A DNA stretch of 14,888 nucleotides from DASRJX01 sp035649235 (GCA_035649235.1 DASRJX010000199.1:1-14888); one strand, 5' to 3'; shown: positions 1 through 7,176, counted from the first letter of the stretch. Program-made: numbers and translations. The notes: generated from the sequence alone by a model not told the origin.

Positions 1-110
1 AAGAGCGGGAAGATCTCCCTCCCGAGAAACTGAGTGTGGGTCAGGAAGCCGCCCGCGGCGTAGAACAGGAGGAGGAGCGGGAGGGCGATTCTATAGACCC
101 CGCAGCTCAT
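1..110 (-). CDS. N-terminal fragment of an unidentified membrane protein (cut by window edge)
   Basis: Only the first 36 codons and part of the next are visible. They read MSCGVYRIALPLLLLFYAAG followed by GFLTHTQFLGREIFPL. After six residues the sequence becomes strongly hydrophobic (about residues 7-23), which suggests a first membrane segment or an uncleaved signal anchor. Its ATG overlaps the TGA of the upstream radical SAM gene as ATGA, so the two are very likely co-transcribed and translationally coupled. I do not recognise the family. The real feature depends on sequence to the left of this window. Confidence 0.7.
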   Translation of the reverse strand, partial: MSCGVYRIALPLLLLFYAAGGFLTHTQFLGREIFPL

Positions 111-1183
111 CGACGCACGGCGGTCAGGCATCCGGTCTCGCGAGAACTCGAGGCCCGGCCTTCGGGAGCGATCTCGAGAGGTGGCCGGAGCAGCCGATCG
201 ATCCGGTAGAGAAGGGAAGAAACCACGTGCGCGACCAGCGGGATCCCCGGCGGCGACACGCCGATGAAGTCGCACTGGCGACAGAGCGCGCTCGCGGAAC
301 GCTCGCCGCGCAGCAGGTGGCGGCGGGCGGCCTGGAACCGCGGACCGTGCCAGATCGCCAGCACCGACTCGGTGGCGACGTTGCCCATCACGTCCGCGAA
401 GTAGAAATCGGCGCAGCAGCGCCCAACGCGGCCGTCGGCGGTGATGTTGAGCTGCGTGAAGGGGTTCTCGCAGAAGCCGGCGGCGTCCTCCGGTCGCGCC
501 TGCTTGTTCGGTGCCGTGCCCGCGCGCGAGTCCAGCACCTCGTCGATCCGCCGCCGGTGGATGTTGAACCGGAAGATCGACCGATCGCCGTGCCGCAGCG
601 GCCCACTGCCCGCCCGGACCCGCTCCCGCGGATGGTAGCGGGGGAGGACCTCGTCCCGGAAGACCACCAGGTTTCGGGGCAGAGGCGCGTCCTCGCCGGA
701 GGTGTACCAGTTCACGGTCAGCTCGTCGAGGCCGGCCCGCAGCAAGGACTCGCCCTTCGATCGTGTCAGCGCCTGGCCGTTGGTGTAGATGCGGATCCAC
801 GCCCGCGGAAGGCGTGCTCGCGCGAAGGCCACGAACCGGTCGAGGTCGGGAACCAGGAGAGGCTCGCTGTTCACGTGATAGGCGATCTGGCCTCTGTAGT
901 CGATCCCCGCCAGCTCCTCGACAACCTTTTCGTACAGAACGAAGGGCATTGTGGCGTCGGGCCGGGACTCGTAGGGGACGGCGGCGGCGCAGAAGCGGCA
1001 GCGGGAGTTGCAGCGCGTGCGCAGCTCGAAGAAAACGGTCCTGAAGAGAGGCGGGTCGCCCGCATGAATGCCGAGCTGCCGCCGGCGGGGGCCATGCACC
1101 AGCACCGCCGTGATGGCCCGGCGCGCTCTCAGATACGTCCCCTCGAGGATCGTGGCCGGTGCCGACCATGGTAATGGCATCAT
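107..1183 (-). CDS. Radical SAM protein with SPASM-type C-terminal iron-sulfur domain
   Basis: This 358-residue protein carries the radical SAM signature CNSRCRFC at residues 58-65 (Cys58, Cys62, Cys65), which binds the 4Fe-4S cluster that cleaves S-adenosylmethionine. A second cysteine group follows: Cys238, Cys256-Cys257 in GRVGRCCADF, and Cys301/Cys304 in CRQC. The stretch QLNITADGRVGRCC matches the SPASM/twitch region that holds auxiliary clusters in peptide- and sugar-modifying members. The segments YHVNSEPLL (102-110) and RIYTNGQAL (131-139) fit the usual strand motifs of the barrel. The start is ATGATG at 1183/1180; either ATG could be used. No clear Shine-Dalgarno sequence is visible, but a promoter with a perfect TTGACA lies upstream. 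The substrate is unknown. The neighbouring glycan genes suggest a role linked to surface polysaccharide, while a peptide substrate cannot be excluded. The next gene overlaps it by 4 bp. Confidence 0.9.
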   Translation of the reverse strand: MMPLPWSAPATILEGTYLRARRAITAVLVHGPRRRQLGIHAGDPPLFRTVFFELRTRCNSRCRFCAAAVPYESRPDATMPFVLYEKVVEELAGIDYRGQIAYHVNSEPLLVPDLDRFVAFARARLPRAWIRIYTNGQALTRSKGESLLRAGLDELTVNWYTSGEDAPLPRNLVVFRDEVLPRYHPRERVRAGSGPLRHGDRSIFRFNIHRRRIDEVLDSRAGTAPNKQARPEDAAGFCENPFTQLNITADGRVGRCCADFYFADVMGNVATESVLAIWHGPRFQAARRHLLRGERSASALCRQCDFIGVSPPGIPLVAHVVSSLLYRIDRLLRPPLEIAPEGRASSSRETGCLTAVRR

Positions 1184-1210
1184 GCGGCGGCCCCACGGGA
1201 ACTTGGACCT

Positions 1211-1239
1211 TGAATACGACCTGCCGCTTCGACTGTCAA
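1211..1239 (-). promoter_or_regulatory. Predicted sigma70-type promoter of the radical SAM gene
   Basis: On the minus strand a perfect -35 box TTGACA (1234-1239) is followed after 17 bp by a poor -10 box TATTCA (1211-1216). The -35 is preceded by TTC, giving the same TTCTTGAC string seen at the promoters at 9134 and 13053. A transcription start near 1204 would give a leader of about 20 nt before the ATG at 1183. The rest of the 96 bp gap (1184-1279) holds GC-rich inverted repeats and no gene. Confidence 0.5.
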
Positions 1240-1272
1240 GAACTTTTCGATCCGGCGGGTCCCGCGGAGCTC

Positions 1273-1289
1273 CGGCGCCTCAGGCGCCG
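1273..1289 (-). other. Perfect hairpin with the amidotransferase stop codon as its loop
   Basis: The stem CGGCGCC pairs with GGCGCCG (7 bp) and the three-base loop is exactly the TGA stop codon (1280-1282) of the amidotransferase gene. A second short inverted repeat, GCGGG-T-CCCGC, lies just downstream on the minus strand (1255-1265). Neither is followed by a T-run, so this is not a standard intrinsic terminator. It could slow polymerase or protect the 3' end, or it could be a chance product of high GC. Confidence 0.4.
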
Positions 1290-3154
1290 ACGCCGTAGAT
1301 CCGACGCCACAGTGCCAGGTGGAGTGCCTTCCAGAGCAGGAAGCCGTTGTTCCGCCGCCCCTCGACGTGCTCCTGGATGGCGCGATCGAGGGCTGGGGCA
1401 TCGAAGAGCCCCCACTCCAGCGTCGCCCGATCGAGCAGGACGGACTTCATGTAGTCCCGCAGGGGCTCCCTCAGCCACCAGGAGTACGGCACCTCGAACC
1501 CCACCTTTCCCCCGTCCAGGATCGCGTCCGGCACGATCCCCCGCATCGCGCGGCGCAGGATCCACTTCTTGCGGCCGCGCCGCACCTTGTAGTGGCTGGG
1601 AAGCCCCATGACGTAGCGGCACAGATCGACGTCGAGCATCGGCACCCGGACCTCGATACCGTGCGCCATGGTCGCCTTGTCGACCTTCTCCAGGTAGATG
1701 TCGGGCAGGATCACGCTGCAGTCGGTGTAGAGCATGCGCTGCGCCGGATCCAGGTGGCCGAAGCGCCGGCCCATCTCACGATAGCGCGCGAAGGGATCGG
1801 CGCCGTTCATCAGGGCGCGCGCGTCGGGTGAGAGCAGGCGCGTCGGCGGATCGACCAGGGTCTCCTCGGTCAGGAGCAGGGCCATCCTCATCCCGGCGTC
1901 CGGGTGCGACAGGGCGCGGACGAAGCGCATGCCACGGTCGACGAAGGGCGATCGGGGCAACCAGCGCAAGAGGCCGGCCGCGAGGCGCGACGCCGGTCTC
2001 CAGAAGGCCTCCGCCGACAGGACGTTGTAGCGGCGGTAGCCTCCGAAGATCTCGTCGCCGCCGTCCCCCTGGAGAACGACCTTGACCGATCCCTTCAGCT
2101 CCCTGCACAGAAGGTACAAAGGGATGTCGGCCGCGTCCCCGAACGGCTCGTCGTGGCTGCGCACCAGGGACTCGATGACCTCGGCCGAGCTCGCCGCGGC
2201 GACGTGCATCTCGTGATGCTGCGTCCCGTACCGCTCGGCAACGCTCCTGGCCTTCGCGAGCTCGTTGACCCCGCCTGCGAAGTCGAACCCGACGGAGTAG
2301 GTGTCGAGCCGGCCGCCGTAATGGCGCGCGGCGATCGCCGTGATGGAGGAGGAATCGATGCCGCCGCTCAGGAACACGCCGACAGGCACGTCACTGACCA
2401 GATGGTGCTCCACGGCCCGCTCCAGGCGCGACCGGACCTCGACCGCGGCGACGTCCGGCGCGTCGGCAACCGGCTCGACATCGTGGATCGAGGCATACGG
2501 ACGGATCCGGAGGCCCTGGCTGCTGAACCGGAGGGCGTGGCCGGGCAGGAGGCGGGACACGCCCTCGAACAGGGAGTGCTCGCCGAGGGCCGCGCCGTAG
2601 TAGAGGTACTCGTGCAGGGCCTGGGTCTGGATGCGCCTGGTGAGCCGGCCCGCCGCCAGGATCGCCTTGACCTCTGACCCGAAGGCCAGCCCCGTGGGCC
2701 AGGTGTGATAGTAGAAAGGCTTGATGCCGAAGCGGTCGCGGGCGGCGTGGAGCTCCCCGCTCCGGGCGTCCCAGATCGCCAGGGCGAACATGCCTTTGAG
2801 CCTGGGGAGGACGGCGTCGCCCCAGCGGAGGTAGCCTTCGAGGATCGTCTCGGTGTCGGATCGGCTGCGGAACACGACCCCGTCCGCTTCAAGCTCGCGG
2901 CGGAGATGGAGGAAGTTGTAGATCTCGCCGTTGAAGACCACCGCGACCCGTCCGTCGCGTGACAGCATCGGCTGGTGCCCGTTCGAGGACAGGTCGATGA
3001 TGCTCAGCCGGGTGTGGCCCAGTCCGGCGGGGCCCGAGAGGTGGATGCCGAGATCATCGGGGCCTCTGTGGCGCAGCGTCTCCGTCATGCGCTGCAGGAG
3101 GGCCCCGTCCGGGGCAGGGCCGGAGAACTCCACCCAGCCGCAGAGGCCGCACAT
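1280..3154 (-). CDS. asnB: Glutamine-hydrolysing asparagine synthase-like amidotransferase
   Basis: The 624-residue product starts MCGLCGW. Removal of Met1 would leave Cys2 as the N-terminal nucleophile of a class II glutaminase. Further glutaminase motifs are RHRGPDD (28-34) and FNGEIYN (74-80). The synthetase half has the ATP pyrophosphatase loop SGGIDSS (263-269), DEPFGD (335-340) and GDGGDE (363-368). The domain order and length match the AsnB family, including the exosortase-A-associated amidotransferases that transfer amide nitrogen to sugar carboxylates. The reading frame stays open far upstream, but Cys2 fixes the start at ATG 3154. A good ribosome site (AAGGA at 3161-3165) precedes it inside the upstream gene. 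The ATG shares one base with the stop of the deacetylase (TGATG), so it is the last gene of a coupled three-gene operon. An exopolysaccharide-modifying role is inferred from context; plain asparagine synthesis is possible. Confidence 0.92.
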   Translation of the reverse strand: MCGLCGWVEFSGPAPDGALLQRMTETLRHRGPDDLGIHLSGPAGLGHTRLSIIDLSSNGHQPMLSRDGRVAVVFNGEIYNFLHLRRELEADGVVFRSRSDTETILEGYLRWGDAVLPRLKGMFALAIWDARSGELHAARDRFGIKPFYYHTWPTGLAFGSEVKAILAAGRLTRRIQTQALHEYLYYGAALGEHSLFEGVSRLLPGHALRFSSQGLRIRPYASIHDVEPVADAPDVAAVEVRSRLERAVEHHLVSDVPVGVFLSGGIDSSSITAIAARHYGGRLDTYSVGFDFAGGVNELAKARSVAERYGTQHHEMHVAAASSAEVIESLVRSHDEPFGDAADIPLYLLCRELKGSVKVVLQGDGGDEIFGGYRRYNVLSAEAFWRPASRLAAGLLRWLPRSPFVDRGMRFVRALSHPDAGMRMALLLTEETLVDPPTRLLSPDARALMNGADPFARYREMGRRFGHLDPAQRMLYTDCSVILPDIYLEKVDKATMAHGIEVRVPMLDVDLCRYVMGLPSHYKVRRGRKKWILRRAMRGIVPDAILDGGKVGFEVPYSWWLREPLRDYMKSVLLDRATLEWGLFDAPALDRAIQEHVEGRRNNGFLLWKALHLALWRRIYGVGA

Positions 3155-3990
3155 CAGGCGTCCTTTCCGGAGGCGGGAGGATCCCCGCGTCCGGCCGTCG
3201 AGAGCCCCAGGAGCGCCCGGCGCAGGCGCAGGTAGCCCTCCACCCCCAGGGCCGTCTTCAGGCCATTGCGCGCCATCTGCTCCAGCCTGAGCCGCGCGAT
3301 CAGGGAGCGCCGCCCCAGCGCCAAGGCGCGGATCTCCGCAGGCGTCGTCCACCGCTTGATCGGCAGGCGCGGGATCCTGAAGGCGTCGCCCCGATCCCTC
3401 CAGAGCGCGATGCGACCGTAGCAGAGTGCCTTGTATCCGGCCGCACGGGCGGCGGCGATCATCCCAGGATTGTAGAAGCCGGTCGGCGAGGAGGCCGTGA
3501 GCACGGGAAGGCCGAGCCGATCCTCCAGCCGTTGTTTCGACTCGCTCATCTCGGCGAGCAGCTCCGCGGGAGTGAGCGTCGAGGGCGGCCGGTGCGTCAT
3601 GGAGTGCGAGCCGATCTCCATCCCCGCCGCGGCGAGGGTCCTGATCTGATCCCAGGACATGTAGCGGGCCCGCCCGATCCATCCCACGGTCACGAAGAAG
3701 GTGGCCTTGCAATCCGCCTCCACGAGGGAGGCAAGGGCGCGCGTGCAGTTGCTCTCGTGCCCGTCGTCGAAGGTGAGGACGCACCGCCGCGACGAGGGAA
3801 GCCCTCCATCGCCCGTGTCCAGGGCCGCGTCCAGACGCGTCGCCTCGATCCCGAGGCCGGCGAGGAGGCGGAGCTGATCCCGGAACGATTTCGAGGAGAC
3901 GACGTACGGGCGCTCGTCGGCGGGGACGGCGGAGGGGTCGTCCGCGATGTCGTGGTACATCCAGACCGGAACGGCGATCGCGCGCCTCAT
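3154..3990 (-). CDS. Polysaccharide deacetylase (NodB-like, carbohydrate esterase family 4)
   Basis: The 278-residue protein opens with VPVWMYHDIADDPS, the usual first strand of PgaB/NodB-type deacetylases. It has the motif TFDDGHESN (73-81), where Asp75 would be the catalytic base and Asp76 a metal ligand. The metal-binding motif HSMTH (His129, His133) follows. The third motif is unusual: where many relatives have a YPxG-type segment, it reads TASSPTGFYN. No signal peptide is visible, so it is probably cytoplasmic or peripheral, as in many exopolysaccharide clusters. It would remove N- or O-acetyl groups from a polymer or its precursor. It overlaps the upstream deacetylase by 4 bp (ATGA) and the downstream amidotransferase by 1 bp. 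It belongs to a different subfamily from the upstream deacetylase, so the two are probably not redundant. Confidence 0.88.
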   Translation of the reverse strand: MRRAIAVPVWMYHDIADDPSAVPADERPYVVSSKSFRDQLRLLAGLGIEATRLDAALDTGDGGLPSSRRCVLTFDDGHESNCTRALASLVEADCKATFFVTVGWIGRARYMSWDQIRTLAAAGMEIGSHSMTHRPPSTLTPAELLAEMSESKQRLEDRLGLPVLTASSPTGFYNPGMIAAARAAGYKALCYGRIALWRDRGDAFRIPRLPIKRWTTPAEIRALALGRRSLIARLRLEQMARNGLKTALGVEGYLRLRRALLGLSTAGRGDPPASGKDA

Positions 3991-4883
3991 GGGCCCACCG
4001 CCGTCCGCCAGAGGGGGCCGCTCGAGTCGAGCGACGTCAGATCGAGCGTCCGGCCGCCCGTCAAGGCGGAACCTCGCGGCAGATGGTCCCGGGCGGGACC
4101 CCAGGCGAAGTCCTTCAGGAGGCGGCGGAGCTTGGGTGCCACGCTCGAGCGCCCGAGGCCCTGCGAGAGCCGCAATGCGAGCGGAATGCGGTGTGGGGAG
4201 GACCGCAGCTCGCGCACATCGGTCTCATAGGGATGGAAATAAGAGGTGGCGGGGGATCCCTGGCGATTGAGCCGCGCGACCGCGGCCCGGTGCCAGGCGT
4301 GGGGCAGAAGCCGGAAGTATCCGCCCCCCGCGGCCGGCCACCGACGGCCGAGCCACTCGGTCGTCGTGAGGGGGAACTCCACGAGGTCGCCCGCGGGCGT
4401 GAGCACCCGCAAGGGCGTGGCGAACGATTCGGCGACGCCGTAGCGCGGGCCGGAGAACGGGAACAGGCTCGAGTCGTAGGCGTACCCCTCTTCGGCCAGC
4501 ACCACAAGCGCCCAGAGGGCCTTGCCGGAGATCGAGAAGTCGGGAGCGCGATAGCCGATGACGTTCGTTCCCGCGGCCTGTTCGATCGACGTCTTCGAGC
4601 GCCTGAGGTCCTCCCTGAAGGCGGAAGGCGTCATGGCGTGGACCGGGCGATGATCGTGGCCGTGACTCGCGACCTCGTGGCCTGCGTTCCTGATTTTCAG
4701 CACGAGAGCGGGGAAGGACTCCGCCACGAGCCCCAGAACGAAGAACGTCCCCCTCACCCCCGCTTCGCCGCAGAGATCGAGGATGCGCTCGGTGTTGTCG
4801 ACCACCCGGCGCGTGACGGGCAGGGAGAAGTCGAGCGTCGACTGGGGCCAGTCCTCGACATCGAAGCTCAGGATGTTGACCAT
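3987..4883 (-). CDS. XrtA/PEP-CTERM-type polysaccharide deacetylase with DUF3473-like C-terminus
   Basis: From ATG 4883 the product is 298 residues and begins MVNILSFDVEDW, the characteristic start of exosortase-A-associated deacetylases (Asp8, Glu10, Asp11 in SFDVED). The metal motif HGHDH is at 74-78 and RAPDFSIS at 112-119. A C-terminal segment TTEWLGRRWPAAGGGYFRLL (about 173-192), followed by SYFHPYETD, matches the DUF3473 extension that defines the group. A GTG at 4913 would add ten residues, but it lies between the -35 and -10 boxes of a consensus promoter and cannot be translated from that transcript, so I chose ATG 4883. The protein starts the deacetylase-deacetylase-amidotransferase operon. 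No exosortase gene is in the window; the XrtA association is by family resemblance. Confidence 0.92.
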   Translation of the reverse strand: MVNILSFDVEDWPQSTLDFSLPVTRRVVDNTERILDLCGEAGVRGTFFVLGLVAESFPALVLKIRNAGHEVASHGHDHRPVHAMTPSAFREDLRRSKTSIEQAAGTNVIGYRAPDFSISGKALWALVVLAEEGYAYDSSLFPFSGPRYGVAESFATPLRVLTPAGDLVEFPLTTTEWLGRRWPAAGGGYFRLLPHAWHRAAVARLNRQGSPATSYFHPYETDVRELRSSPHRIPLALRLSQGLGRSSVAPKLRRLLKDFAWGPARDHLPRGSALTGGRTLDLTSLDSSGPLWRTAVGP

Positions 4884-4897
4884 GGGGCTTCGCGGTG

Positions 4898-4926
4898 AAT
4901 CTACCGGGGCCACCCCACCTTGTCAA
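4898..4926 (-). promoter_or_regulatory. Predicted promoter of the deacetylase-deacetylase-amidotransferase operon
   Basis: On the minus strand a perfect TTGACA (4921-4926) is separated by exactly 17 bp from TAGATT (4898-4903). The predicted transcription start is near 4891, leaving a leader of only about 8 nt before ATG 4883 and no room for a Shine-Dalgarno sequence. The promoter begins 8 bp after the stop codon of the GNAT gene, so the operon can be transcribed independently of GNAT. Confidence 0.65.
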
Positions 4927-4933
4927 AGGCCGC

Positions 4934-6019
4934 TCACGCCAGATCGCTGTCGGCGAGCGTCATGTGCCAGCCGGCCAGGCGGCGCAGCCGAGCGGCCGAT
5001 TCTCCCGCCAGGTCGGTCGCCATCCAGACCGCGTACGGCCGCGGGCGAAGGAGCCGCGGCACGGTCCGGAAGCCGGAGCGGCGGAGAGCGCCGATGAGCC
5101 TCGAGTCCGGTGCCATGTACGCGACCACCGCCGCCTCGCCTCGATCGGCCGCCTGCCGGGCCACCGCGCCCAGGAGGTCCGTGAGTTCCGGGCCGTCGGG
5201 CGATGCGGCGATCAGGTCGGCGAGGAAAAGCACGCGCCGGTTCAGGAGACGGCCGGGAGTGGTCACGGCGAGCGCCGTCCACTCGGTGGGGCTGCCGCAA
5301 GCCTCCAAATGATACGGACGGCCCGCGTGGCCGCCGAAGCGCCAGGCCAGGAACGCCGGATCGCGGACGATGCAGGTGCCCGACCACGCCGAGAACCGCC
5401 GCCAGAGCGTCTGCGCCCGCGGATCTTCCGCGGCCGGTCGCGGAGCCGCCCTTCCCGCGGCCGGTGATTCCCGCGCCTCGCCTCCGCCTGCGGGAGCGCC
5501 GGGGCCGCTCCTTCCGTCCGGAAGGATCAGTGCTTTCCACCGGACCGGCAGGACGAGCGGCATGAGCTCGCCGGCGAGCTGCCACGCGGGGAGGGTGGCG
5601 AAGCCGCGCGCCGCGAGATGGTTCGGGGTCGTCAGGAGGGCGTGGATCCCGTCGGCGTGCAGGGCCCGACGCAATCCCTCGACGACGCCCGAGAAGACGC
5701 CCCGGCGGCGATAGTCGGGATGGGTCATGACGTCGAGCAGCAGCGATCCGCGCAGGACCTCGCCGTCGAAGCGCAGGGCGACCTCGTGGCTGGGCTGCGC
5801 CCCCACGATGCGGCCGTCGCTCTCGGCGACCCAGATGAGGCTCCTGCACGGGGCCGGAGGCAGGTACCGCCACGACGACGTCCGCTCCCGCCAGTGCTCT
5901 CCGTAGACCGCGGCGAAGAGATCGACGAGCCCGTCGCCATCGTCCGGCCGGCTGGCGCGGAAGCGCAGGCCGCCCTCCTCCGTACCATCCGCGAGATCAT
6001 TCCGAGAGATCGTGGGCAA
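4934..6019 (-). CDS. GNAT-family acetyltransferase of exopolysaccharide-cluster type
   Basis: The 361-residue protein has an acetyl-CoA-binding motif near residues 97-116, with the RRRG core in HPDYRRRGVFSGVVEGL. It is preceded by the usual GNAT strands (LIWVAESDGRIVGA, 61-74). A Gly/Ala/Pro/Glu-rich linker (about 168-200) leads to a second region that contains RDPAFLAWRFGGHAGRPYHL (219-238) and ends WHMTLADSDLA. A two-part architecture of this length fits large GNAT proteins found next to polysaccharide genes; the acceptor is unknown. The only start in this frame upstream of the conserved region is TTG 6019, because an in-frame TGA lies at 6029-6031. The true start is therefore uncertain and could lie further downstream. 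A structured leader and a 14-codon upstream reading frame precede it. Confidence 0.82.
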   Translation of the reverse strand: MPTISRNDLADGTEEGGLRFRASRPDDGDGLVDLFAAVYGEHWRERTSSWRYLPPAPCRSLIWVAESDGRIVGAQPSHEVALRFDGEVLRGSLLLDVMTHPDYRRRGVFSGVVEGLRRALHADGIHALLTTPNHLAARGFATLPAWQLAGELMPLVLPVRWKALILPDGRSGPGAPAGGGEARESPAAGRAAPRPAAEDPRAQTLWRRFSAWSGTCIVRDPAFLAWRFGGHAGRPYHLEACGSPTEWTALAVTTPGRLLNRRVLFLADLIAASPDGPELTDLLGAVARQAADRGEAAVVAYMAPDSRLIGALRRSGFRTVPRLLRPRPYAVWMATDLAGESAARLRRLAGWHMTLADSDLA

Positions 6020-6051
6020 AGGTCCCCATCATCATCTGCATCGCGCGATCC

Positions 6052-6077
6052 GCACCCACCGTTCTCGGTTCGGGTGC
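6052..6077 (-). promoter_or_regulatory. Stem-loop in the leader of the GNAT gene, next to a 14-codon upstream ORF
   Basis: GCACCC (6052-6057) pairs with GGGTGC (6072-6077), and inside it ACCG (6058-6061) pairs with CGGT (6066-6069) around a TTCT loop, with a two-base bulge. On the minus strand this lies between the predicted promoter and an upstream reading frame at 6041-5997 that encodes MQMMMGTFAHDLSE. That frame overlaps the TTG start of GNAT in another frame. A regulatory role is inference only. Confidence 0.3.
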
Positions 6078-6093
6078 CACCTCGCGAGCCGCT

Positions 6094-6122
6094 ATTCTAG
6101 CGGCTCGGCCGGTGCGTGTAGA
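6094..6122 (-). promoter_or_regulatory. Predicted promoter for the GNAT gene (minus strand)
   Basis: A good -10 box TAGAAT lies at 6094-6099 on the minus strand, with TCTACA (4 of 6 matches to TTGACA) 17 bp upstream at 6117-6122. The -35 overlaps the -10 of the divergent methyltransferase promoter, so the two could compete for polymerase. The predicted leader to TTG 6019 is about 68 nt. Confidence 0.45.
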
Positions 6123-6124
6123 AT
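6095..6124 (+). promoter_or_regulatory. Predicted promoter for the methyltransferase gene (plus strand)
   Basis: A -10 box TAGAAT lies at 6119-6124; the -35 is weak (TTCTAG at 6095-6100 with an 18 bp spacer). Only 11 bp separate the -10 from ATG 6136, so the transcript would be nearly leaderless. The sequence forms an inverted repeat with the opposing TAGAAT at 6094-6099. Confidence 0.4.
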
Positions 6125-6135
6125 CCGTGCCCTCC

Positions 6136-7176
6136 ATGCGCGCCGCCGACGTGGACTTTTACCGCAATCCTCGCACCCTCGGGCCGTTGGTGCGCGCGCC
6201 CCAGGGCGCCGGGGGAGAGTCCTCCCTCCCGGAGAGCGTTCAGCAGGGCACGCTCGTGGGACAGGGTGACTCCTACGAGATCGTCCGCGGGATCCCGAGA
6301 TTCTGCCCGCGCGAGAACTACGCCGTGAGCTTCGGATTCCAGTGGAACGAGTACGACCGGCTGCAGCTCGACTCCATCTCGACCTGGGGGGACGTGAGCC
6401 GGGAGCGCCTGTTCGCCCAGACGGGGTGGCCGCGGGAGATGAGCGGCGAGCGGATCCTGGAGGCCGGCTGCGGCATGGGGCGGTTCACGGAGCACCTGCT
6501 CGCCGCGGGCGCCGACGTCTGGAGCATCGACTACAGCGCGGCCATCGAAGCCAACGAAAGGAACAACGGCCGCTCGCCCAACCTGCACCTGGCCCAGGCG
6601 GACATTCTCAATCCGCCGTTCGCGCCGGAGTCTTTCGATCGCGTCCTGTGCATCGGCGTCATTCAGCACACGCCGGATCCCGGCCGCGCCTTCGACAGCC
6701 TGGTGCGGCTCTTGAAGCCGGGCGGGTGGATCGCGATCGACTGCTACCGGCTGGACTGGCGCACGCCCTTTCTCGGGAAGTACTGGCTGCGGCCCTTCAC
6801 CAAGCGGCTTTCGCCAAGGGCCTTGCATCGGCTGGTGCGCGCCCACGTGGCGTGGGCCTATCCTCTGACCGGCGCCGTGCAGGCGGCTTTCGGTTCCCGC
6901 GGGCGGAGCCTCTCCTGGGCCCTCTCCCTGGCCGACTACCGGGGCGTCTATCGGGCCGATCCCGTCATGTTGCGCCGGCTGGCCGAGCTCGACACGTTCG
7001 ACATGCTGGCGCCTGCCCACGATCACCCGAAAACACTCGGGCAGGTGCGGCGCTGGTTCGCGCGGAACGGGCTGGACGAGGTGCGGGTCCGGGCGGGCTG
7101 GAACGGCATCGAGGCCGTCGGCCGAAGGCCGATGACCGGGGGCGAGATCTCAGGGCAGGCTCACGCCAGGTCGTAG
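6136..7176 (+). CDS. Class I SAM-dependent methyltransferase with degenerate Trm112-like N-terminus
   Basis: From ATG 6136 the protein is 346 residues. SAM-binding motif I is LEAGCGMGRF (108-117), followed by an acidic second-strand end (WSIDYS), QADILNPPFAPESFD and the post-motif VLCIGVIQHTPDPGRAF. The methyltransferase is preceded by FGFQWNEYDRLQLDS and a segment reading YEIVRGIPRF. These are hallmarks of methyltransferases from surface-polysaccharide clusters that carry a Trm112-like zinc ribbon, yet all expected zinc cysteines are gone here. A GTG at 6112 would add eight residues, but it lies upstream of the predicted -10 box, so ATG 6136 is preferred. The gene's last 16 bp overlap the end of the convergent amidotransferase gene. 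It probably methylates a sugar or lipid-linked intermediate; the exact acceptor is unknown. Confidence 0.87.
   Translation: MRAADVDFYRNPRTLGPLVRAPQGAGGESSLPESVQQGTLVGQGDSYEIVRGIPRFCPRENYAVSFGFQWNEYDRLQLDSISTWGDVSRERLFAQTGWPREMSGERILEAGCGMGRFTEHLLAAGADVWSIDYSAAIEANERNNGRSPNLHLAQADILNPPFAPESFDRVLCIGVIQHTPDPGRAFDSLVRLLKPGGWIAIDCYRLDWRTPFLGKYWLRPFTKRLSPRALHRLVRAHVAWAYPLTGAVQAAFGSRGRSLSWALSLADYRGVYRADPVMLRRLAELDTFDMLAPAHDHPKTLGQVRRWFARNGLDEVRVRAGWNGIEAVGRRPMTGGEISGQAHARS

Noticed and set aside
88..93. A TAGAAT box on the minus strand inside the edge gene
   Set aside because: No matching -35 at 16-18 bp (the site reads GCGTCG), and the gene is already coupled to the upstream one.
1255..1289. Possible intrinsic terminator after the first amidotransferase
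   Set aside because: The hairpins are GC-rich but no T-run follows, so I list it only as a hairpin.
3155..3784. A 210-codon upstream extension of the first amidotransferase
   Set aside because: It runs in a wrong frame through the deacetylase gene; the conserved Met-Cys start at 3154 is required for glutaminase activity.
6097..7026. A 309-codon minus-strand frame antisense to the methyltransferase
   Set aside because: No motif, and it lies opposite a clear SAM methyltransferase.
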